Assembly (NCBI GenBank): GCA_050944035.1
Contig: JBMNQH010000012.1
Span: 1-42,145 of the forward strand
DNA from: JBMNQH01 sp050944035
GTDB taxonomy: Bacteria; Bacillota; Clostridia; Oscillospirales; Oscillospiraceae
Direction: 5' to 3'
DNA length: 42,145 nucleotides
Shown: positions 32,419 to 41,549 of the stretch, piece after piece
Position numbering within the stretch: position 1 is the stretch's first letter
Layout: every line of letters begins with the position of its first letter
The notes under the pieces: generated by a model
The model's database searches: none
Seen by the model: only the letters and a program-made list of their open reading frames with translations
Told to the model about the DNA's origin: nothing
Position numbers and translations under genes: made by a program

Positions 32419-35343
32419 ATGGCTACTATTTTTAATGAAGATAACACCATTGAACAGATGATTCTGTCAACACTTCAGGGCAACGGCTGGAAATACATCC
32501 CTGCCGAAGAACTTCCTCGTATGCATTCTGACGTACTCGTTGAGCCAATGGTAAAAGAGGCGTTAATCCGCCTTAACCCTGAAATCGCTGAGGACCCTTC
32601 TCGTGCAGATGAAGTAATTTACAAGCTGAGAACAGTCATCCTTTCTGTTCAGCCGCACAATCTTGTTACCCAGAACGAGGTTTTCAAGAAGATGGTCTTT
32701 GAGGAAAACTCCTATCCTTTCGGCAAGGATGGGCGCATGATTCCTATCCGTTTCTTTGGCACCATGCGAAAGGAAGATCTCGCTCTGAACGAATATGTCG
32801 TTACTAATCAGTGGGTATATCCGCATGCCGAAGGCGGCAAACGACTGGATATCGTTCTTTTGATCAACGGCTTCCCGATTGCAATTGGTGAGCTGAAAAC
32901 TCCTGTACGAAGCGCAATTACATGGCTTGATGCTGCCGGTGACATTTCTGCATACGAAAAAAGCATCCCCGCTATGTTCGTGACCAACGTTTTCAATTTT
33001 GCTACCGAAGGTAAATGCTATCGCTACGGCTCTATCAATATGCCTATCAACATGTGGGGCCCTTGGCACACAGCCACTCACAAGGTTGAAGGCGGACTGG
33101 CTGACGTAAAAATCAGTGTCGAAGATATGATTACGCCTGAGAACGTTATGGATATCTTCCAGTTCTTCACCATCTTTGCTACCGACAAGAAGTATCGAAA
33201 GTACAAAATCATCTGTCGATACCAGCAGTTCGAAGGTGCCAACATGATCGTGAGCCGTGTTGTGGCCGGTTATCCGAAGAAAGGTCTTATCTGGCATTTC
33301 CAAGGCTCCGGTAAATCTCTGCTCATGGTATTCGCAGCACAAAAACTGCGTATGATTCCTGAACTTAAAAATCCGACCGTTGTTATCGTTGACGACCGTA
33401 TTGATTTGGAGACTCAGATTACGGCAACCTTTAACGCTTCTGATATCCCGAATTTGACCAGTGCTTCCACCAAAGAGGAGCTGCTCTCCTTCTTCCGTGG
33501 CGATATGCGCAAAATCCTGATTACCACCATCTTCAAATTCGGTGAGGTAAGTGGCGAGTTGAATCCTCGTGATAACATTATCGTAATGGTTGACGAGGCC
33601 CACAGAACTCAGGAAGGTGATCTTGGCGAAAAGATGAGAATTGCATTGCCGAATGCATTCTTCTTCGGTCTTACCGGTACACCAATCAATCGCATTGACA
33701 AGAATACCTTTGCTACCTTTGGTGCTGAGGAAGACCGTACTGGCTACATGAGCCGCTACTCCTTCTCCGATTCCATCAGAGACGGTGCTACGCTGCCTCT
33801 GCACTTTGAGCCCGTTCCTGTAGAACTTCATGTCGATAAGGATAAACTGGATCGTGAATTTGAATCCATGACCGACGAAGCCGGACTCAGTAAGGAAGAA
33901 AAGAACGAGCTATCTCGCAGAGTAAATATGAAGGCGATTATGTACAACCCTGCTCGTATTCGCAAGGTGTGTGAACACATCGCTAAGCACTTCAAGGAAA
34001 AGATTGAGCCCAATGGCTACAAAGGACAAGTTGTAGTTTACGACCGTGAGTGCTGTCTGATGTATAAGGAAGTTCTCGATGAACTTCTCGGCGAAGAAGC
34101 CAGCACTATTGTTATGGATACCAACAACGATAAAGAAGATCGCTACAAGAAATACCGCAGAGACCGTGATGCAGAAGGTAAAGTTTTGGACACCTTCCGT
34201 GACCCGGCCAGCCCGCTGAAACTCGTTATCGTTACTGCTAAGCTGCTGACTGGCTTCGATGCGCCTATCCTTCAGGCTATGTATTTGGATAAACCTATGA
34301 AGGACCATACTCTGCTGCAGGCGATTTGCCGTACAAACCGTACTTATGATCAGGGCAAGACTCACGGATTAATCGTTGACTATATTGGTATTTTCGATGA
34401 TGTCGCACGTGCGCTGGATTTCGATGAAAACAGCATGCGTAAAATCATCACTAACATCGAAGAAATCAAGAAACAGCTTCCTGCACTCCTCAAAAAGTGC
34501 TTGAGTTATTTCATGGGAGTTGACAGAACTGTAGAAGGCTGGGAAGGTCTCATGGCGGCGCAGGAATGCTTACCTACAAATAAGGAAAAAGACGCATTTG
34601 CTGCCGACTACCGTGTACTGAACCGTGCGTGGGACGCTCTGTCTCCTGACGGTTTCCTGAACGCTTATAAAACCGACTACCAGTGGCTATCCCGTGTTTA
34701 CGAGTCGGTGAAACCGACCGATGGCCGTGGTGGTTTGATCTGGGCCTCTCTGGGTGCAAAAACAATCGAGCTTGTCCATCAGAACCTGACCGTTGGCGAA
34801 GCTGACGAGGATATGGAAATTCTCGCAATGGACGCTGACTTGATTGATGATTTCTTGGAAAAACAGAAAGATTTGAAGAAGACCACCAAAAAAGTCGAAA
34901 TCAATCTCGTAGCCAAAATCATGAAGCACACCAAAGACCCGAAATTTATCAAGCTCGGCGAGAAGCTCGAAACCTTGCGTGAAAAGCACGAACAGGGCCT
35001 TCTGACCAGCATCGAGTTCCTGAAACTTCTGCTGGAGCTGGCCAAAGAAGCTGCACAGGCCGAAAAAGAAGTTGTACCGGAGCAGGAAGTTGATAAAGGC
35101 ATCGCCGCATTGACTGAACTTTTTAACGGTTTGAAAAACCGCAGCACTCCTGTCATCGTTGAGCGCATTGTCGCCGACATCGACAGCATCGTAAAAATTG
35201 TACGTTTCGATGGCTGGCAAAGCACCACTGCCGGTAAGCAAGAAGTTAAGAAAGCACTCCGCAGTGTTGTCTGGATTAAGTACAAAATCAAGGATAAGGA
35301 CGTCTTTGATAAGGCTTATAACTACATCGAGCAGTATTATTAA
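32419..35343 (+). CDS. hsdR: Type I restriction endonuclease subunit R
   Basis: 974 residues. The N-terminal nuclease domain has D144 in RLDIVLL, then E158LK160 in IAIGELKTP (PD-(D/E)XK). The helicase/translocase domains show Walker A G296SGKS and DEAH box D392EAH in VDEAHRTQ, later TGFDAP and the QAICRTNR motif VI. HsdR pulls DNA through the complex with ATP and cuts it when unmethylated sites are met. ATG 32419 has GGAGG 7 nt upstream. All key residues are present. It follows the dead-M/TRD gene by 51 nt and precedes the fusion methylase by 28 nt, so they form one unit. Confidence 0.95.
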   Translation: MATIFNEDNTIEQMILSTLQGNGWKYIPAEELPRMHSDVLVEPMVKEALIRLNPEIAEDPSRADEVIYKLRTVILSVQPHNLVTQNEVFKKMVFEENSYPFGKDGRMIPIRFFGTMRKEDLALNEYVVTNQWVYPHAEGGKRLDIVLLINGFPIAIGELKTPVRSAITWLDAAGDISAYEKSIPAMFVTNVFNFATEGKCYRYGSINMPINMWGPWHTATHKVEGGLADVKISVEDMITPENVMDIFQFFTIFATDKKYRKYKIICRYQQFEGANMIVSRVVAGYPKKGLIWHFQGSGKSLLMVFAAQKLRMIPELKNPTVVIVDDRIDLETQITATFNASDIPNLTSASTKEELLSFFRGDMRKILITTIFKFGEVSGELNPRDNIIVMVDEAHRTQEGDLGEKMRIALPNAFFFGLTGTPINRIDKNTFATFGAEEDRTGYMSRYSFSDSIRDGATLPLHFEPVPVELHVDKDKLDREFESMTDEAGLSKEEKNELSRRVNMKAIMYNPARIRKVCEHIAKHFKEKIEPNGYKGQVVVYDRECCLMYKEVLDELLGEEASTIVMDTNNDKEDRYKKYRRDRDAEGKVLDTFRDPASPLKLVIVTAKLLTGFDAPILQAMYLDKPMKDHTLLQAICRTNRTYDQGKTHGLIVDYIGIFDDVARALDFDENSMRKIITNIEEIKKQLPALLKKCLSYFMGVDRTVEGWEGLMAAQECLPTNKEKDAFAADYRVLNRAWDALSPDGFLNAYKTDYQWLSRVYESVKPTDGRGGLIWASLGAKTIELVHQNLTVGEADEDMEILAMDADLIDDFLEKQKDLKKTTKKVEINLVAKIMKHTKDPKFIKLGEKLETLREKHEQGLLTSIEFLKLLLELAKEAAQAEKEVVPEQEVDKGIAALTELFNGLKNRSTPVIVERIVADIDSIVKIVRFDGWQSTTAGKQEVKKALRSVVWIKYKIKDKDVFDKAYNYIEQYY

Positions 35344-35371
35344 TATCACCGAAAGAAAGCGAGGAAATTAG

Positions 35372-37789
35372 ATGATTGGAGCAATTATTGGCGACATCGT
35401 CGGTTCCAGATTCGAATGGGACAATCAAAGATCGAAAGATTTTGATTTCCTTACTCATAAATGTTTCTTTACCGACGACTCCGTCATGTCTCTGGCTGTA
35501 TGCGATGCATTGCTGCATTGCAAGCCAGACTACAGTGACTTAAGTAATGTTGCGGTTGAATCCATGCAGCGTATTGGACGCCCTTATCCGCATTGCGGTT
35601 ATGGTGGGTCCTTCCATCGCTGGATGTACTCAGATAATCCGCACCCCTATAACAGCTACGGAAACGGAGCTGCGATGCGTGTCAGCGGTTGTGGCTACGT
35701 AGCCAATTCCGTCGCAGAGGCCGCAGCACTTTCGAGAGCTGTTACCGAGATTACCCATAATCACCCGGAAGGCATTAAAGGCGCTGAAGCAACTGCTGTT
35801 GCAGTTTATCTGGCCCGAACTGGAAGCAGCCTGATGGAAATTCAGGATTATATCGTGAAGCACTATTACCCGATTGACTTCACATTAGATGCTATCCGTG
35901 ATACCTATCAGTTTAATGAAACCTGCCAAGGCACCGTACCTCAGGCGCTCGAAGCATTCTTTGAGTCCACCAGTTTCGAGGATGCTATTCGCAACGCCAT
36001 CTCTATTGGTGGCGACAGCGACACCTTGGCAGCCATCACCGGTGCCGTTGCCGAGGCATATTACGGTGTACCTACTAACATTAGAAAACACGCTCTCACA
36101 TTCTTGGACGAGCGTCTCCTGAAAATTCTTCTGGAATTTGAAAACAAGTATCCTGCCAAATTCGAGAAAATTCAGGAAACCGGTAGCGTAGGCGTAAAGC
36201 CTTCCACCGGCAAAAAAGTAAAGACAGGAGGTCGTGCTGAAATGATGCAATCCGCTATGGATGTTGCTGATATGGAACTGGAAGCCAGTGTCGCTCATCC
36301 GGAAGAAACAACCAGTCAGAAGCTGTTCTCCCACCTGTTTGAAGCCTGCAACATTCTGCGTGGCCCTATCAATCAGGATGAGTACAAGAGCTATGTAACG
36401 CCTATCCTTTTCTTCAAGCGTCTTTCCGACGTTTATGATGAAGAAACCCAAGTTGCTCTCGAAGAATCAGGTGGTGACGAAGAATATGCCAGCTTCCCGG
36501 AAAATCACCGCTTTGTCATCCCTGAGGGCTGCCATTGGCAGGATGTTCGTGAGGCAAGCGAAAATGTCGGTGTGGCCATTGTTACAGCCATGAACGGCAT
36601 TGAACGTGCTAACCCGGATACCCTGAGTGGTGTATTCAGCAGCTTTGACGATGCAAACTGGACCGACAAGACTAAGCTGTCCGACGAGCGTCTGAAGGAC
36701 CTGATTGAACACATGTCGAAAATCAAGGTCGGCAACAATAACTATTCCGCTGACGTAATGGGCGACAGTTACGAATTCTTGATCAAGAAATTTGCTGACC
36801 TCTCCAAGAAGAATGCGGGCGAGTTCTACACGCCTCGTTCTATCGTAAAATTACTCGTCATGCTGATGGCACCTAAGGCCGGAGAGACAGTTTACGATCC
36901 AGCCTGTGGCACGGGAGGTATGCTCATCGAGGCTATCCGATACATGCACGATGATAAATTGACCTATGGCAAAATCTATGGTCAGGAAAAGAACCTCGCT
37001 ACATCTGCTATCGCTCGAATGAACCTGTTCTTGCATGGCGCACGAGATTTCAAAGTGACTCAGGGCGATACCCTGCGCTCCCCGAACTATCTGGAACGTG
37101 GCTCTCTGCAGACCTTTGATTGCGTGGTCGCAAATCCTCCGTTCTCGCTCAAGAACTGGGGCTCTGAACAGTTCAGCAGCGACATTTATGGCAGAAACAT
37201 TTGGGGATGCCCGACCGATTCCAACGGCGACTTTGCATGGCTTCAGCACATGATTAAGTCTATGAATCCGAAAACCGGTCGTTGTGCTGTAGTGCTGCCT
37301 CAAGGCGTACTCTTCAGAAGCGGCAAGGAAGGCGAAATTCGTAAGCACCTTGTGGAATCCGACAAGCTGGAAGCTATCATCACTATGGCAAGTGGTGTAT
37401 TCTACTCCACCGGTGTTTCCGCTTGTATTCTGTTCCTGAACAATAACAAGGCTCCTGAACACCGTGGCCGCATTTGTATGATTGATGGCTCCGGCATTTA
37501 CACTCCTCAGAGAGCGCAGAACATCATGACCGAAGATGATATTCAGACCGTATTTAACTACTACACTGAATACGAGGATGTTATCGAAAAGGTCAAAATC
37601 GTTACTATACCGGAAATTCGTGAGAAAGACTTCTCTCTCGCAATTAACAACTATATCGAAAAGAAGGAGCAGGAAACCGTTCCTCCGGCAGAAATTCGTA
37701 GACAGTATTTTGAAGCCTACGAAGAAATGATTGCTGCCGAAGAAAAGATGCGCCAGCTCTTACTGGAAGGAGGCTACATCAGTGAGTAA
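35372..37789 (+). CDS. ADP-ribosylglycohydrolase-HsdM fusion
   Basis: 805 residues in one uninterrupted frame. Residues 1-265 are a complete ADP-ribosylglycohydrolase (DraG/ARH-like) domain: GAIIGDIVGSRFE, T34DDS37 (Mg ligands), a middle YGNGAAMRVS and ITHNHPEG, and G213GDSDT218 (second Mg site). After a linker (about 266-310) comes a full HsdM: the helical N-terminal domain (SQKLFSHLFEACNILRG), GEFYTPRSIVKLL, motif I D509PACGTGG and motif IV N588PPF591. ARH-type enzymes remove ADP-ribose from proteins or nucleic acids. Both sets of catalytic residues look intact. GAGGA stands 7 nt before ATG 35372. The end overlaps the next hsdM by 8 nt. A sequencing join is unlikely because the whole linker is protein-like. 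Confidence 0.88.
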   Translation: MIGAIIGDIVGSRFEWDNQRSKDFDFLTHKCFFTDDSVMSLAVCDALLHCKPDYSDLSNVAVESMQRIGRPYPHCGYGGSFHRWMYSDNPHPYNSYGNGAAMRVSGCGYVANSVAEAAALSRAVTEITHNHPEGIKGAEATAVAVYLARTGSSLMEIQDYIVKHYYPIDFTLDAIRDTYQFNETCQGTVPQALEAFFESTSFEDAIRNAISIGGDSDTLAAITGAVAEAYYGVPTNIRKHALTFLDERLLKILLEFENKYPAKFEKIQETGSVGVKPSTGKKVKTGGRAEMMQSAMDVADMELEASVAHPEETTSQKLFSHLFEACNILRGPINQDEYKSYVTPILFFKRLSDVYDEETQVALEESGGDEEYASFPENHRFVIPEGCHWQDVREASENVGVAIVTAMNGIERANPDTLSGVFSSFDDANWTDKTKLSDERLKDLIEHMSKIKVGNNNYSADVMGDSYEFLIKKFADLSKKNAGEFYTPRSIVKLLVMLMAPKAGETVYDPACGTGGMLIEAIRYMHDDKLTYGKIYGQEKNLATSAIARMNLFLHGARDFKVTQGDTLRSPNYLERGSLQTFDCVVANPPFSLKNWGSEQFSSDIYGRNIWGCPTDSNGDFAWLQHMIKSMNPKTGRCAVVLPQGVLFRSGKEGEIRKHLVESDKLEAIITMASGVFYSTGVSACILFLNNNKAPEHRGRICMIDGSGIYTPQRAQNIMTEDDIQTVFNYYTEYEDVIEKVKIVTIPEIREKDFSLAINNYIEKKEQETVPPAEIRRQYFEAYEEMIAAEEKMRQLLLEGGYISE

Positions 37790-39281
37790 AAGAATAACCA
37801 TCGAGGAACTGCAGTCCTATCTTTGGAACTCTGCAGTCCTCCTGAGAACCAACATTGATGCCGGCGCCTATAAGCAGTATATTTTCCCGCTGCTGTTCTT
37901 TAAGCGCATCTGTGATGTGTATGACGAGGAAACTGCTCTCGCTATCGAAGAATACGGTGATGATGCTGCTGAATTTGACGATGACGAAATTCACACCTTT
38001 GTGGTTCCGAAAGGCTATCATTGGAATGACGTCCGTGCTGTATCCGAAAATGTCGGTGTGGCCATTGTTGAAGCCTTCCGCAAAGTGGAAAACGCCAACA
38101 TCGACAAGTTGCAAGGCATTTTCGGTGATGGTGCTTGGACAAATAAAAACAGACTCCCTGATAGACTGTTGAAGGACCTGCTGGAGCACTTCAGCACCAA
38201 GACTCTCTCCATCGCTAACTGCCCTGAAGACGAGCTTGGTCAGGGATACGAATACCTCATCAAAAAGTTCGCTGACGACAGCGGCCACACAGCGCAGGAG
38301 TTCTACACCAACCGTACTGTTGTGCATTTGATGACCGAGATGTTGAAGCCGGAATCCGGAGAATCCATCTACGATCCGACGTGTGGCAGCGCAGGTATGC
38401 TTATCTCGGCGATTGCGTATCTCAAAGAACAGAATAAGGAATGGCGTAATGTTGCCGTGTTTGGTCAGGAAATCAACGCTCTGACCTCCGCTATCGGCAA
38501 AATGAACCTCTTCCTGCATGGCGTTAAGGATTTCAGTATCGTAAATGGCGATACTCTGAAAGCGCCCGCCTTCGTTGAAAACGGCAAACTGCAGCAGTTC
38601 GACCTTATCCTCGCTAATCCGCCTTATTCGATTAGCCAGTGGGACCGTGCAGCATTTGAGAGCGACAAGTATGGTCGTAACTTCTTAGGTGTGCCTCCGC
38701 AGGGCCGTGCTGACTATGCCTTCTTGCAGCATATCATTGCAAGCCTGAAGGATGATACCGGTCGATGCGCTATCCTGTTCCCGCACGGAGTTCTTTTCCG
38801 TAATGAAGAAAGCGCTATGCGTGAAAGACTGGTACGCAGCGATAAAGTAGAATGTGTTATCGGTCTCGGTCCGAACCTCTTCTACAACTCTCCGATGGAA
38901 GCCTGCATCATGATTTGTCGCATGAATAAGCGCCCTGACCGCCGTGGACAGGTGCTGTTCATCAATGCTGTAAACGAGGTTGAACGTAAGAATGCACAGA
39001 GCTATCTGGAAGAACGCCACATCGCTCGTATCGCTGCCGCTTATGACCGCTATGCTGATGACGGTGATTTTGCAAAGGTAGCAACCATTCAGGATATTGC
39101 GGACAACAACTTCTCACTGAGCATTCCTCTGTATGTGAAACCGGAGGTCAATGAAGAAGATGTGGATGACCGCACTGTTCAGGAACATTATGATAGTTGG
39201 CTTGCCGCTTCTGAAATGATGAAGCTGAGCTATGAGAAATTGAATGCACTGTTAGGAAAGGAGGCAGATGTCGATGAGTAA
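37782..39281 (+). CDS. hsdM: Type I methyltransferase subunit HsdM (second copy)
   Basis: 499 residues from GTG 37782, which has AAGGAGG 8 nt upstream and overlaps the fusion gene by 8 nt. N-terminal helical domain (EELQSYLWNSAVLLR, KQYIFPLLFFKRICDVYDEE), QEFYTNRTVVHLMTEM, motif I D198PTCGSAG and motif IV N279PPY282. It is clearly related to the HsdM half of the upstream fusion but diverged, with a different loop in motif I (GSAG rather than GTGG). Both copies keep catalytic residues, so the complex could contain two different M subunits. It overlaps hsdS by another 8 nt. Confidence 0.94.
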   Translation: MSKRITIEELQSYLWNSAVLLRTNIDAGAYKQYIFPLLFFKRICDVYDEETALAIEEYGDDAAEFDDDEIHTFVVPKGYHWNDVRAVSENVGVAIVEAFRKVENANIDKLQGIFGDGAWTNKNRLPDRLLKDLLEHFSTKTLSIANCPEDELGQGYEYLIKKFADDSGHTAQEFYTNRTVVHLMTEMLKPESGESIYDPTCGSAGMLISAIAYLKEQNKEWRNVAVFGQEINALTSAIGKMNLFLHGVKDFSIVNGDTLKAPAFVENGKLQQFDLILANPPYSISQWDRAAFESDKYGRNFLGVPPQGRADYAFLQHIIASLKDDTGRCAILFPHGVLFRNEESAMRERLVRSDKVECVIGLGPNLFYNSPMEACIMICRMNKRPDRRGQVLFINAVNEVERKNAQSYLEERHIARIAAAYDRYADDGDFAKVATIQDIADNNFSLSIPLYVKPEVNEEDVDDRTVQEHYDSWLAASEMMKLSYEKLNALLGKEADVDE

Positions 39282-40407
39282 AGTTCTTCTTGGCGATGTC
39301 GCTGTAGAACATAAGGAAACCTGCAAAGGCAGTAAGGATGGCTATCCCATCGTTGGCTTGGAGCACCTTATCCCGGAAGAAATTACGCTGACTGCTTGGG
39401 ACGAAGGCAGCGAAAACACCTTCACTAAGATGTTCCGCAAAGGCAATGTGCTGTTTGGCCGACGCAGAGCCTACTTGAAGAAGGCTGCTGTTGCTCCTTT
39501 CGATGGAATTTGCTCCGGTGACATCACTGTTATCGAAGCAAAGCCTGACCGCATTCTGCCAGAGCTACTGCCGTTCATCATTCAGAACGATGCACTGTTC
39601 GACTTTGCCGTTGGCAAGTCCGCAGGCTCCCTCTCTCCTCGTGTGAAATGGGAACACCTGAAAAATTATGAGTTCGAGCTCCCGGATATGGATAAGCAAA
39701 GAGAGCTGGCTACACTGCTCTGGGCTATGGATGAAACTAAAAAGTCCTACCAGAAGCTGATTGCTGCTACGGACGAACTGGTGAAATCTCAATTTATGGA
39801 GCAGTTTGCAGCTTTGATAAAGGACGAAACCAAGTGCTCCGCCATCGAAAACGTATGTACTTTATTTGCCGATGGTGACTGGATTGAAAGCAAAGACCAG
39901 TCTGATGATGGTATTCGCCTTATTCAGACTGGTAATGTTGGAAACGGAATATATTTAGACAAAGGCGAACGTGCAAGGTTTATTGACGAGCTAACATTTG
40001 ACCGCTTGCATTGCACAGAGGTTTTACCTAATGATATCCTGATTTCGAGGCTCCCAGACCCTGTTGGCAGAGCCTGTATTATACCAGAAGGTATAGGTAG
40101 AACTATCACCGCTGTCGATTGTAGTATTGTTCGTTTAAACCAAACCGTGCTCCCTGAATTCTTCGTAGCATATACACTGACACCATTGTATGCTTCTCAA
40201 ATTGGCACCTCCGTAACAGGAAGTACCCGTAAACGCATCAGCCGAACGAATCTCGGACAGGTTATTCTCCCGGTTCCATCTTTGGACCTTCAGGAGCAGT
40301 TTGCAGCCTTTGTCCGCCAGAGCGATAAATCAAAATTTGAACTCGAACAGGCTCTTGCAGAGCTGACCGCAACCTATAAACGCATCATTGCAGAGAATCT
40401 TGGCTAA
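39274..40407 (+). CDS. hsdS: Type I specificity subunit HsdS (first copy)
   Basis: 377 residues with two target-recognition domains separated by a conserved helix. TRD1 (about 1-150) shows GYPIVGLEHL, GNVLFGRRRAYLKK and SLSPRVKWEHLKNYEFELP; then MDKQRELATLLWAMDETKK and ATDELVKSQFMEQF form the central helical spacer. TRD2 (about 190-350) includes IRLIQTGNVGNGIYLDKG and NDILISRLPDPVGRA, ending in PSLDLQEQFAAFVRQSDKS. HsdS sets the bipartite recognition sequence. ATG 39274 is preferred over ATG 39268 for its 9-nt distance to AAAGGAGG. The spacer contains the 77-bp sequence shared with the second copy. Confidence 0.93.
   Translation: MSKVLLGDVAVEHKETCKGSKDGYPIVGLEHLIPEEITLTAWDEGSENTFTKMFRKGNVLFGRRRAYLKKAAVAPFDGICSGDITVIEAKPDRILPELLPFIIQNDALFDFAVGKSAGSLSPRVKWEHLKNYEFELPDMDKQRELATLLWAMDETKKSYQKLIAATDELVKSQFMEQFAALIKDETKCSAIENVCTLFADGDWIESKDQSDDGIRLIQTGNVGNGIYLDKGERARFIDELTFDRLHCTEVLPNDILISRLPDPVGRACIIPEGIGRTITAVDCSIVRLNQTVLPEFFVAYTLTPLYASQIGTSVTGSTRKRISRTNLGQVILPVPSLDLQEQFAAFVRQSDKSKFELEQALAELTATYKRIIAENLG
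39787..39863 (+). repeat. 77-bp direct repeat, copy 1 (inside hsdS)
   Basis: Identical to 42069-42145 and in the same orientation; the base before it differs (A here, G there). It encodes SQFMEQFAALIKDETKCS and the following residues at the spacer/TRD2 border. Upstream sequence is homologous but diverged. Confidence 0.9.
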
Positions 40408-40423
40408 TTAATATGGTCATGAA

Positions 40424-40477
40424 GTTTCCTCCGGCTCATGGGAAACCGGATAACGGAGGACACGAAAAGGAGGAAAC
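40424..40477 (+). promoter_or_regulatory. Candidate translation-control leader of the recombinase
   Basis: GTTTCCTCC (40424-40432) is the perfect complement of GGAGGAAAC (40469-40477), which contains the recombinase Shine-Dalgarno. The same strand can instead pair nearer: GTTTCC with GGAAAC (40441-40446) or TCCTCCG (40427-40433) with CGGAGGA (40454-40460). Mutually exclusive stems could switch recombinase translation. Confidence 0.5.
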
Positions 40478-40480
40478 ATC

Positions 40481-41458
40481 ATGATCAATCAAATAATCAC
40501 AAACATACAACAGGATTTATCACAAATCCTGACCGAAAATCAAATGGAAGCTCTATCGCAGGCCCTCAACAAGCATCTGTCTACGCTGGCCGTGGACAAA
40601 CCTGCGGTGGAAATCGCAAAGCATGATATGCTTCCGTTGTTTATTGCCGCAAAGCGTGTAGAAGGCTGTTCTGAAAAGTCTCTCCGCTATTACGAATCAA
40701 CGATTCGCAATATGCTGGAAGCTATCAACAAGCCCGAATGCCAGATCACTACCGAAGATCTGCGTGGTTACCTCGATACATACCAGCGTCGAGGAACCGT
40801 CAGCAAGGTCACCTTGGACAACGTAAGACGCATCCTCTCCTCCTTCTTCGCTTGGCTGGAGGATGAGGACTATATCGTAAAGAGCCCTGTGAGGAGGATT
40901 CATAAGGTCAAGACCGGCAAAACGGTAAAAGAGACCTATTCAGACGAATCACTGGAGCTCATGCGTGACCACTGCGACAACACACGTGATCTTGCCATGA
41001 TTGACCTCTTGGCCTCTACCGGCATCCGTGTCGGTGAGCTGGTAAAGCTCAACCGCACCGATGTGGATTTTGAGAGTCGTGAGTGCATCGTTTTCGGCAA
41101 GGGTAATAAACAGCGAAAGGTGTACTTTGACGCAAGAACCAAAATTCATCTGCAGCGCTACCTGTCAGAGCGCACAGATGATAACGAAGCTCTATTTGTA
41201 TCCCTGCTGAAGCCGTATGACCGTTTGCAGATTAGCGGTGTTGAAATCCGCCTCCGTAAAATCGGGCGTGAACTGAACTTCAACAAGGTCCATCCTCATA
41301 AATTTCGCAGGACGCTGGCTACGATGGCCATCGACAAAGGTATGCCTATAGAGCAGGTACAGCAGCTTCTGGGCCACCAGAGCATTGATACTACACTGCA
41401 ATACGCTATGGTCAACCAGAACAACGTGAAGGAATCACACAGAAAATACATCGGATAA
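40481..41458 (+). CDS. Tyrosine recombinase of the hsdS locus (XerC/D-like)
   Basis: 325 residues. An N-terminal SAM-like core-binding domain (about 55-150) is followed by the catalytic domain with R183 in TGIRVGEL, a Lys in GKGNKQRKV, H273-x-x-R276 in HPHKFRRT, H299 in LLGHQS and nucleophile Y308. All the catalytic residues are in place. Recombinases of this type sit inside phase-variable type I loci of Firmicutes and Bacteroidetes and shuffle target-recognition domains between hsdS copies; the location between two hsdS genes fits that. ATG 40481 has AAAAGGAGG upstream, part of a possible sequestering stem. It lacks xis and phage-like partners, arguing against a prophage integrase. Confidence 0.92.
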   Translation: MINQIITNIQQDLSQILTENQMEALSQALNKHLSTLAVDKPAVEIAKHDMLPLFIAAKRVEGCSEKSLRYYESTIRNMLEAINKPECQITTEDLRGYLDTYQRRGTVSKVTLDNVRRILSSFFAWLEDEDYIVKSPVRRIHKVKTGKTVKETYSDESLELMRDHCDNTRDLAMIDLLASTGIRVGELVKLNRTDVDFESRECIVFGKGNKQRKVYFDARTKIHLQRYLSERTDDNEALFVSLLKPYDRLQISGVEIRLRKIGRELNFNKVHPHKFRRTLATMAIDKGMPIEQVQQLLGHQSIDTTLQYAMVNQNNVKESHRKYIG

Positions 41459-41549
41459 CGCTGTAAGCTGTTTGCAATTCTCAATTTATCGGGCCCGCAG
41501 CCCACAAGGATTTCTCCGTTCATGCCACTCTTTTAAGGAGGTGCGCATA

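Noticed and set aside
32563..33831. Long minus-strand open frame (422 codons) opposite hsdR
   Set aside because: It lies wholly antisense to a gene with all HsdR motifs, has no family-like sequence or ribosome site, and is explained by codon bias of the coding strand.
39274..40407. Inverted repeats in hsdS for classical inversion
   Set aside because: Within the window only the direct-orientation 77-bp copies were found; any inverted partner would have to lie beyond the right edge.
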